Shown one piece after another: positions 6,718 through 12,080 of a DNA stretch of 12,080 bases. The position numbers were made by a program, and so were the translations under genes. This stretch comes from Paracoccaceae bacterium (lineage in GTDB: Bacteria; Pseudomonadota; Alphaproteobacteria; Rhodobacterales; Rhodobacteraceae). The notes under the pieces were generated by a model. It searched no databases, was not told the DNA's origin, and was given only the letters and a program-made list of their open reading frames with translations. The stretch lies in NCBI GenBank assembly GCA_027069385.1, contig JALXER010000323.1, positions 1 to 12,080 on the forward strand, written 5' to 3'. How positions within the stretch are numbered: position 1 is the stretch's first letter; each line of letters begins with the position of its first letter.

Positions 6718-8055
6718 ATGAAGCGACTATTCGGCTGGATTATTTTCGCAGTGCTGGCCCTGCCGGCAGCGGCGCAGCAAGTGCCGGTCAGCAGCTATAT
6801 GCTGGATAACGGCATGCAGGTCGTGGTCATAGAGGACCACCGCGCGCCGGTTGTAACCCACATGGTCTGGTATAAAATCGGTGCCGCCGACGAGGAACCG
6901 GGCAAATCCGGTCTGGCGCATTTTCTGGAACACCTGATGTTCAAAGGCACTGCTGCGGTGCCCGATGCGACGTTCTCGGCGATCATCGAGGAAAACGGCG
7001 GGGACGACAACGCCTTTACCACGCAGGACTATACCGCCTATTACCAGCGGATCGCGGTGGACCGTCTGCCCCTGATGATGGAGATGGAGGCCGACCGTAT
7101 GCGCGGCCTGATCCTTGACGATGCGGCCATGCTGACCGAACGCGATGTGGTTCTGGAAGAACGCGCGTTGCGTACCGAAAGCGACCCCGGTTCGCTGTTC
7201 AGCGAACAACGCAGCGCTGCGCTCTATCTGAACCACCCTTACGGCATTCCCACCATTGGCTGGCGCCACGAGGTAGAGGCGCTGACCCTTCAGGATGCGC
7301 TTGATTTCTACCATCTCTATTACGCGCCCAACAATGCCATTCTGGTGGTGGCGGGCGATGTGCAGCCCGAACAGGTGCTGGCGCTGGCGCAGCAATATTA
7401 CGGCCCCGTAGCCCCGTCCGAGGGCATCACCAAGCGGGTGCGCCCGCAAGAACCGCCCCAGACCGCCGAACGCCGTATGGTTTACCATGATGAAAGGGTT
7501 GCCACGCCTTATATGATCCGCGCCTATCTGGCCCCGAACCGCCAAAGTGGCGATCAGGCGCAGGCGGCGGCGCTGATCTTGCTGGCCGATGTGCTGGGCG
7601 GCGGCGGGATAACCTCGTTGTTGGGGTCGCGGCTGCAACTGGATGAAGACATCGCGCTGGCCAGCGGGGCGTTTTATGGCGGCCTGTCCTATGACCCGAC
7701 ATCCTTTGGGGTGTATGTGGTGCCAAAACCCGGGGTGACGCTGGAACAGGCCGAGGCGCGCCTTGACGCGACGCTTGACTATCTGTTGCAAAACGGGGTG
7801 GATCCGGAACGGCTGGCGCGCTCCAAGGCAGCGCTGCTGGCCGACGAGATTTACGCCATGGATGACCAGATGGGGCTGGCGCGGCGCTATGGCGCGGCGC
7901 TGGTTTCGGGGTTGACGGTCGAAGATGTGCAGGACTGGCCCGCGGCGCTGCAAGCGGTGACCGAGGCCGACATCACGGCCGCCGCACAGGCGCTGTTTGA
8001 CGAGCGGTCCTCGGTGACCGGATACCTGATGGGTGCCAAGGAGGCCGCAGAATGA
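6718..8055 (+). CDS. M16B zinc metallopeptidase, catalytic subunit, exported
   Basis: A 445-residue insulinase-family (MEROPS M16) peptidase. A signal peptide spans about 1-20 (MKRL, hydrophobic core, PAAAQ), so it should act in the periplasm. The inverted zinc motif HFLEH is at 68-72, with His68 and His72 as ligands and Glu71 as the catalytic base. The third ligand Glu148 lies at the classic spacing of 76 after His72, inside VVLEERALR. The C-terminal M16 domain continues to the end. Length is typical of M16B half-enzymes, which by family knowledge dimerise with a non-catalytic partner; that partner is encoded immediately downstream with a 4-base overlap. AAAGGG lies 7 bases before the ATG. 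The substrate is unknown, presumably peptides or misfolded proteins in the periplasm. Confidence 0.93.
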   Translation: MKRLFGWIIFAVLALPAAAQQVPVSSYMLDNGMQVVVIEDHRAPVVTHMVWYKIGAADEEPGKSGLAHFLEHLMFKGTAAVPDATFSAIIEENGGDDNAFTTQDYTAYYQRIAVDRLPLMMEMEADRMRGLILDDAAMLTERDVVLEERALRTESDPGSLFSEQRSAALYLNHPYGIPTIGWRHEVEALTLQDALDFYHLYYAPNNAILVVAGDVQPEQVLALAQQYYGPVAPSEGITKRVRPQEPPQTAERRMVYHDERVATPYMIRAYLAPNRQSGDQAQAAALILLADVLGGGGITSLLGSRLQLDEDIALASGAFYGGLSYDPTSFGVYVVPKPGVTLEQAEARLDATLDYLLQNGVDPERLARSKAALLADEIYAMDDQMGLARRYGAALVSGLTVEDVQDWPAALQAVTEADITAAAQALFDERSSVTGYLMGAKEAAE

Positions 8056-9359
8056 AACGTTTTTTGACGCTGATCGCGCTGATCATCACCGCCGCCGCCC
8101 CGTTGCGGGCTGCCAATGAAATTCAGGTGGTGACCTCGCCGGGGGGCATTACCGCCTGGCTGGTCGAGGAGCAATCGATCCCCATGGTTTCGATGCAGTT
8201 CTATTTCAAAGGCGGCGGCTCGCTGGATCCGGCCGATAAACAGGGGGCCACCAATCTGATGATGGGCCTGCTGGAAGAAGGCGCGACCGGCATAACCGCC
8301 ACCGAATTTGCCGAGCGCTCCGATGAACTGGGCGCGCGGTTCAGCTTTGATGCGGGGCGCGACAGCACCAGTGTTACCGCATCCATGCTCACCGCCAATC
8401 TGGACCAGAGCATCGCGCTGCTGCGCCTTGCCCTGATCGAACCGACCTTTGATCAGGTGGCGTTTGACCGCGTGCAGGGGCAGGTTTTCTCTATTCTGCG
8501 CTCGGATGCAACCGACCCTTCGGCCATCGCGTCGGACCGGTTTCAGGAACTGGCCTATCCGGGCCACCCTTATGCGCGCAACCCCGACGGAACGCTGGAA
8601 ACCGTGGCAGCGCTGACGCCTGACGACATGCGGGTCGCCTTTGCCCGCGCCCTGACCAAGGACCGGCTGATCATCGGGGTGGTGGGGGCGATCTCGGCCC
8701 AAGAACTGGCACCGCTGCTGGACGACCTGCTGGGTGATCTGCCCGATACCAGCGTGGGCGAGGTGCCCGATACCCAAGTGGCCCTGAGCGGCGGCGTCGA
8801 GGTGATCCCCTTTGATACCCCGCAATCGGTGGCGCTGTTTGGCCATGCCGGTCTGTCGCGCGACGACCCCGATTACCTGACCGCCTATGTGCTGAACCAT
8901 ATCATGGGCGGGCGGGCCACCACCGCGCGCCTGACCGTCGAGGTGCGCAAAAAGCGCGGCCTGACCTATGGTATTTCAACCTTTCTGCTGCCGTTTCAAC
9001 ATGCGGCGGTCTATATGGGCCATCTGAACAGCGGCAATGATACCATGGCCGAAGCGATCGAGATCATTCAGGCAGAATGGGCCAAAATGGCCGAACACGG
9101 CGTCACACAACAAGAACTGGATCAGGCCAAACGCTATCTGACCGGCGCCTATGCGCTGCGGTTCTCGGGCAATGCGGCGATTGCCGGTATCCTGACCGGA
9201 TTGCAGGTCGCCGATCTGGGGGTGGACTATATTTCGACGCGTAACGATCTGGTCAACGCGGTAACGCTGGACGACATCAACCGCGTGGCCGCGCGTCTGT
9301 ACCAGCCTGAAAACCTGCAATTTGTTGTGGTTGGCCAACCGGTCGGGCTGGTGGAGTAG
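8052..9359 (+). CDS. M16B peptidase-like partner subunit, non-catalytic, exported
   Basis: A 435-residue M16-family protein with a signal peptide at about 1-20 (MKRF, hydrophobic core, PLRA). Aligned to the upstream subunit with identical numbering, the zinc motif is lost: His68, Glu71 and His72 are replaced by Asn68, Met71 and Gly72 (GATNLMMGLLEEG). It keeps the Arg/Tyr-type segment EVRKKRGLTYGIS at about 297-309, which in M16B heterodimers is supplied by the non-catalytic partner to bind substrate. It therefore almost certainly forms a heterodimer with the upstream enzyme. The start overlaps the upstream stop (ATGA). A strong ribosome binding site AAGGAGG (8038-8044) sits inside the end of the upstream gene, which would support equal expression of the two subunits. 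Confidence 0.92.
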   Translation: MKRFLTLIALIITAAAPLRAANEIQVVTSPGGITAWLVEEQSIPMVSMQFYFKGGGSLDPADKQGATNLMMGLLEEGATGITATEFAERSDELGARFSFDAGRDSTSVTASMLTANLDQSIALLRLALIEPTFDQVAFDRVQGQVFSILRSDATDPSAIASDRFQELAYPGHPYARNPDGTLETVAALTPDDMRVAFARALTKDRLIIGVVGAISAQELAPLLDDLLGDLPDTSVGEVPDTQVALSGGVEVIPFDTPQSVALFGHAGLSRDDPDYLTAYVLNHIMGGRATTARLTVEVRKKRGLTYGISTFLLPFQHAAVYMGHLNSGNDTMAEAIEIIQAEWAKMAEHGVTQQELDQAKRYLTGAYALRFSGNAAIAGILTGLQVADLGVDYISTRNDLVNAVTLDDINRVAARLYQPENLQFVVVGQPVGLVE

Positions 9360-9385
9360 GGCGTAAAACGGTTGTTTTGAACGCC
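9360..9385 (+). terminator. hairpin after the M16 pair
   Basis: Directly after the stop of the second M16 gene, GGCGT-AAAAC (9360-9369) can pair with GTTTT (9374-9378) and ACGCC (9381-9385). This gives a 10-bp stem with a 4-base loop and a 2-base bulge. No U-tract follows (the next bases are GGACTATCG), so it is a poor classical terminator, but its position at the end of the operon is suggestive. The rest of the gap up to 9446 holds a ribosome binding site, AAAGGG at 9435-9440, and no convincing promoter. Confidence 0.4.
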
Positions 9386-9446
9386 GGACTATCGTAATGG
9401 TTTTGTACGGGTTGTATCCTGTGCAAACCAAACGAAAGGGCTGGTC

Positions 9447-10430
9447 ATGGCTAAAACAACCACCGCAAAAGACCTTGTGAATTCCAAGGTCGTGCAAAAG
9501 TACATCGCCAACATCGACAAAGACGCCCAAGCCGCAATGGACACGGTGAACGCCAATCTGAAATATAGCGGGCTGAAGTATTATTCGAACAAGCTGGTAA
9601 GCGATTACAAAGCCGACGAATCACGGCTCGACAAGGCCTGGGGGAATTTTAATCTGGCCTGGAACAAGGTGGTGTTCGGCAAGGCCAAGGATTCCAAGGA
9701 ACTGATCAAGACCTATTCGAAATACGTGCTGGCGCTGGAAATTCTGGAACAGCAGAACGTCAAGCATTCAGCGCTGGTCGGAGCAAATCTCGCCATGATT
9801 GCTGCTGCTTTCATGAAATTTGCCATCGCGTTCTTTCAGGAAATCAACAAACGCTGCGCGCAGTTGGAAAAGGATCTGGCGCAGTTGAAAGCGCTGGCCG
9901 AAAAGGCGAAAAGAGAGATCAAGGAAGCGCAGGTGCAGGTTGCTCTGAACCTGATTATTACCGGCGCATCCATGTGTCTTGGTCCGGTTGGCTGGACGGC
10001 GCGTATCGGTGTGGCGGTTGGCGGAATCGCGGTGCATACGATTATCGATGCCTCGCTCGGGCCGAGTTCGGGGTCGGCGTTGGGTACTATCAATACCGCA
10101 TCGGGCGAAACGTTGGGCGTGGCCAAAAAACTGTCTCCGGGGGCGCAGAAACTGATGGGCGGGGTGTCGGCGGTGATCACCCTGAAAATGGATTTTGACG
10201 AGGTGGGACAAGCCGAGAAAATCCTGAAAGAAATCCAGGCCTTGTCCGGTCGTACCCTGCGGGAATATGTGTTCCTGATGAAGCTTGCCGACAAAGACGG
10301 CAAAAAGGTTGCCAAGCTTAATCAGGGGTTGCAGGCCGCGGGCAAGATGGTGCGCAGCAACGCGGGGAAATTCAGTTCCAGCAAGAAAAAGCGCGAGGAA
10401 CTGATCAAGGAATTCAAGTCCTGGAAATAG
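9447..10430 (+). CDS. orphan 327-aa lysine-rich helical protein
   Basis: I do not recognise this protein. It has a good ribosome binding site (AAAGGG, 6 bases before the ATG) and a full-length open frame. There is no signal peptide. Residues 1-105 are polar, Lys-rich and probably helical. Residues 108-131 are hydrophobic (SALVGANLAMIAAAF and onward). Residues 131-165 are strongly charged with coiled-coil character (QLEKDLAQLKALAEKAKREI). Residues 163-205 form a Gly/Ala/Ile-rich hydrophobic stretch (LGPVGWTARIGVAVGGIAV). The rest is soluble and ends in a very basic tail with SSKKKREELIKEFK. Hand counts of four 60-base lines give about 45-52% GC, against about 60-62% in the neighbouring M16 genes, which suggests foreign origin. 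Its 3' end overlaps the convergent msrB by 17 bases. A membrane-active or toxin-like role is a guess from the helix/hydrophobic-hairpin layout. Confidence 0.75.
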   Translation: MAKTTTAKDLVNSKVVQKYIANIDKDAQAAMDTVNANLKYSGLKYYSNKLVSDYKADESRLDKAWGNFNLAWNKVVFGKAKDSKELIKTYSKYVLALEILEQQNVKHSALVGANLAMIAAAFMKFAIAFFQEINKRCAQLEKDLAQLKALAEKAKREIKEAQVQVALNLIITGASMCLGPVGWTARIGVAVGGIAVHTIIDASLGPSSGSALGTINTASGETLGVAKKLSPGAQKLMGGVSAVITLKMDFDEVGQAEKILKEIQALSGRTLREYVFLMKLADKDGKKVAKLNQGLQAAGKMVRSNAGKFSSSKKKREELIKEFKSWK

Positions 10431-10866
10431 TTACCTGCGCGATATACTCGCCGTACCCTTCGGCCTCCATCTGTGCCAGCGGCACAAAGCGCAGCGAGGC
10501 CGAATTGATGCAATAGCGCAGCCCGCCCATCTCGGCGGGGCCGTCGGTAAACACATGACCCAGATGGCTGTCACCATGGCGCGAGCGTACCTCGACCCGT
10601 TCGCGGGCCAGTGACAGGTCTTTGTGCTCGGTCACGTTGGCCGCCTCGACCGGTTTGGCAAAGCTGGGCCAGCCACAGCCCGCATCGAATTTCTGCGCCG
10701 AGGTAAACAGCGGTTCACCCGACACGATATCCACATAAAGCCCGGGTTCGTCATGCTGGTCATAGGCACCGGTAAAGGGCCGCTCGGTGCCGCTTTGCTG
10801 GGTGACCCGGAATTGTTCAGGGGTCAGGGCATCGATCGCGGCTTTGGTTTTGCTGTATCTGGTCAT
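10414..10866 (-). CDS. msrB: peptide methionine-(R)-S-oxide reductase, zinc-less type
   Basis: Repairs oxidised proteins by reducing the R-form of methionine sulfoxide, with thioredoxin as the usual electron donor. The 150 residues contain the family blocks VTQQSGTERPFTG (21-33), GCGWPSF (63-69), HLGHVFTDGP (101-110) and LRYCINSASLRF (116-127). Cys119 is the expected catalytic residue and Cys64 the expected resolving one. The two CxxC pairs that bind structural zinc in E. coli MsrB are missing: the positions read VDIVSG (45-50) and SRHGDS (95-100). This matches the known zinc-free subgroup. There is no signal peptide, so it should be cytoplasmic. An in-frame stop lies four codons upstream of the ATG and there is no Shine-Dalgarno sequence. 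The 3' end overlaps the convergent orphan gene by 17 bases. Confidence 0.95.
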   Translation of the reverse strand: MTRYSKTKAAIDALTPEQFRVTQQSGTERPFTGAYDQHDEPGLYVDIVSGEPLFTSAQKFDAGCGWPSFAKPVEAANVTEHKDLSLARERVEVRSRHGDSHLGHVFTDGPAEMGGLRYCINSASLRFVPLAQMEAEGYGEYIAQVTISRT

Positions 10867-10872
10867 AGCGGG

Positions 10873-10901
10873 ATTTTATCGCTGCACGCGCGGCGGCACA
10901 A
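10873..10901 (-). promoter_or_regulatory. msrB promoter candidate
   Basis: Reading on the minus strand: TTGTGC (10896-10901), a 17-base spacer, then TAAAAT (10873-10878), which matches the sigma-70 -10 consensus at 5 of 6 positions. Only 6 bases separate the -10 box from the msrB ATG. A normal start site about 7 bases downstream would therefore coincide with the A of the ATG, giving a leaderless mRNA. Confidence 0.5.
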
Positions 10902-10906
10902 TAGGG

Positions 10907-10935
10907 TTGAAGCCCGCCAGCGCATCACATAACCT
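10907..10935 (+). promoter_or_regulatory. PaiB-like gene promoter candidate
   Basis: TTGAAG (10907-10912), a 17-base spacer, then TAACCT (10930-10935), again followed by exactly 6 bases before the ATG at 10942. The -10 box is weaker (3 of 6 consensus bases) than on the msrB side. The -35 boxes of the two divergent promoters are separated by only 5 bases, so polymerase probably cannot occupy both at once. Confidence 0.35.
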
Positions 10936-10941
10936 TGAGCC

Positions 10942-11547
10942 ATGCATCCGAATTCTTCATTCCATACCATGAATCGCGCGCAGGCGCTTGAATTTGCAGC
11001 CAAACGCGGGTTTGGCAGCCTTTGCATCAACGGGGCCGACGGGCCGTTGATTGCGCAGGTGCCGTTTATCCGGTCGGACGGGGCGCTCGATTTTCATCTG
11101 GCCCGGGCCAATGCGGTGGCGCGCAAGGGTGACGGGGAAAAAGCGGTGTTCGTTGTCACCGGTCCCGACGGCTATATATCGCCGGACTGGTACGGGGTGG
11201 ATGACATGGTGCCCACATGGAACTATGTCAGTGTCGAGGTTCGCGGCACGCTGGAACTGCTGCCCCCCGAGGCGCTGCGCGCGCATCTGGTTGCGCTTTC
11301 GGCCGCGTTCGAACAGCGTCTGTTGCCCAAGCCGGTCTGGACGCTGGACAAGGTGAATGACGCGGCGCTGGCCAAGATGCTGCGGATGATCGTTCCGGCG
11401 CGCCTGCGCATCGAAACGGTGAATGCCACCATCAAGCTGGGCCAGAACAAGCCCGAGCTGGCCCGCCTGAACGCCGCGCAAGCCGTTGCGACCAGCACGC
11501 TTGGCGCGGAACTGGCCAAACTGTCGGGGCTGATGATCGACCCCTAG
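10942..11547 (+). CDS. PaiB-family FMN-binding protein
   Basis: A 201-residue member of the PaiB / FMN-binding split-barrel family, named after the Bacillus subtilis PaiB regulator of sporulation and protease genes. Family-typical blocks are the N-terminal MHPNSSF, FHLARANA (51-58), GYISPDWYG (77-85), VPTWNYVSVEVRG (90-102) and a C-terminal KLGQNK (165-170). There is no helix-turn-helix that I can see, so direct DNA binding is not supported here. Flavin or related cofactor binding is inferred from the family. The ATG at 10942 is preferred over Met10 because MHPN at the N terminus is shared by relatives. No Shine-Dalgarno sequence precedes it. It is divergent from msrB across 75 bases, so a redox-related pairing is possible, but gene order alone does not prove it. 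Confidence 0.85.
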   Translation: MHPNSSFHTMNRAQALEFAAKRGFGSLCINGADGPLIAQVPFIRSDGALDFHLARANAVARKGDGEKAVFVVTGPDGYISPDWYGVDDMVPTWNYVSVEVRGTLELLPPEALRAHLVALSAAFEQRLLPKPVWTLDKVNDAALAKMLRMIVPARLRIETVNATIKLGQNKPELARLNAAQAVATSTLGAELAKLSGLMIDP

Positions 11548-11556
11548 GTCTACGCC

Positions 11557-12080
11557 CTAACCGGCAATGCCTTGCAGGCTGCTTTCCAGCAGGTGTTTGG
11601 TATAGGGGTGGGTGGTGTGCATGGCGCGCATGTCCTCGACCCCCAGCGTTTCCACGATCTCGCCCAGTTGCATCACCGCGATGTCGTGGCACAGGTGCCC
11701 GACCACGGCCAGATTGTGGCTGACCATCAGATAGGTCAACCCGTGTCTGGCGCGCAGGTCGGAAAGCAGGTTCAGGATCTCGGCCTGTACCGAGACATCC
11801 AGCGCCGAGGTCGGCTCGTCCAGCAGCAGGATCTCGGGTTCGGGGGCCAATGCGCGGGCAATGGCGACGCGCTGGCGCTGCCCGCCCGATAGCTGGTGCG
11901 GATAGCGAAACCGGAAAGAGGGGCCAAGCCCCACGTCATCCAGCAGCTTTTCGATCCGTTTATCCACCCCGGTAAACCCGTGCAATTTCAGGGTTTCCGA
12001 CAGCACCGAATCCACCGTGTGGCGCGGATGCAGGCTGGCATACGGGTCCTGAAATACCATTTGCACCTTGCGGTAAAAAC
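11557..12080 (-). CDS. oligopeptide-type ABC transporter ATPase, C-terminal part
   Basis: The last 173 residues of an ATPase that powers import of peptides or related solutes, in the DppF/OppF style. The frame runs off the window end, beginning FYRKVQM. Visible motifs, in order, are the Q-loop region MVFQDPYASLHPR, the signature LSGGQRQR, Walker B with D-loop ILLLDEPTSALD, the H-loop VSHNLAVV, and the C-terminal HPYTKHLLES typical of the oligopeptide/dipeptide subfamily. The Walker A segment lies outside the window. It could be a stand-alone DppF-type subunit or the second half of a fused double ATPase such as GsiA; the window cannot decide. An apparent internal GTG near the edge is not the true start. 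It converges with the PaiB-like gene with a 9-base gap. Confidence 0.93.
   Translation of the reverse strand, partial: FYRKVQMVFQDPYASLHPRHTVDSVLSETLKLHGFTGVDKRIEKLLDDVGLGPSFRFRYPHQLSGGQRQRVAIARALAPEPEILLLDEPTSALDVSVQAEILNLLSDLRARHGLTYLMVSHNLAVVGHLCHDIAVMQLGEIVETLGVEDMRAMHTTHPYTKHLLESSLQGIAG

Noticed and set aside
6727..7953. 408-aa open frame on the minus strand
   Set aside because: It lies entirely opposite the M16 catalytic subunit, whose zinc motif and signal peptide establish the real frame. The minus-strand protein is His/Gln/Arg-rich, as expected of a high-GC shadow.
7887..8900. 337-aa open frame on the minus strand
   Set aside because: It is antisense to the M16 pair junction and has no domain or ribosome binding site of note.
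9372..9420. Promoter for the orphan gene (TTGTTT with TAATGG, or TATCCT near 9415)
   Set aside because: TTGTTT lies inside the hairpin after the M16 pair and TAATGG is a poor -10 box; TATCCT has no -35 partner at the right distance.

Overview
The window comes from the chromosome of a high-GC alphaproteobacterium, most likely a Rhodobacterales/Roseobacter-type organism. I infer this from the protein styles, the Entner-Doudoroff gene next to pgi, and an lspA gene followed by a pair of M16 peptidases. No search was run, so the assignment is by recognition only. I see no rRNA, tRNA, CRISPR array, insertion sequence or integrase.

Layout. Positions 1-2441 (+) carry the end of eda (KDPG aldolase), then pgi and rluA, packed with a 1-base gap and an 8-base overlap as one transcription unit. 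Positions 2446-5965 (-) carry two paralogous secreted von Willebrand factor A (VWA) proteins, converging on rluA. The promoter-distal one (824 aa) ends in a tandem array of six Ig-like repeats of about 88 residues. The promoter-proximal one (299 aa) has the same VWA domain and a single degenerate copy of the repeat. A 198-base divergent control region separates them from lspA (+), which is followed by a catalytic/non-catalytic M16B peptidase pair with a 4-base overlap. A 327-aa lysine-rich orphan gene (+) follows. It is visibly poorer in GC than its neighbours and has the build of a helical, possibly membrane-active protein. It converges with and overlaps msrB (-). msrB is divergent from a PaiB-like FMN-binding protein gene (+) across only 75 bases, where two back-to-back promoter-like sites leave no room for ribosome binding sites. 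The window closes in the C-terminal half of an oligopeptide-type ABC ATPase (-).

How the genes relate. eda and pgi both act on glucose catabolism through the Entner-Doudoroff route, while rluA is a co-transcribed RNA modification gene. lspA, the M16 pair and the VWA pair all concern the cell envelope or periplasm, but no direct functional link can be shown from sequence. The parts I cannot explain by ordinary housekeeping are the VWA/repeat pair, the repeated motifs in the VWA-lspA control region, the orphan gene, and the msrB/paiB promoter layout.
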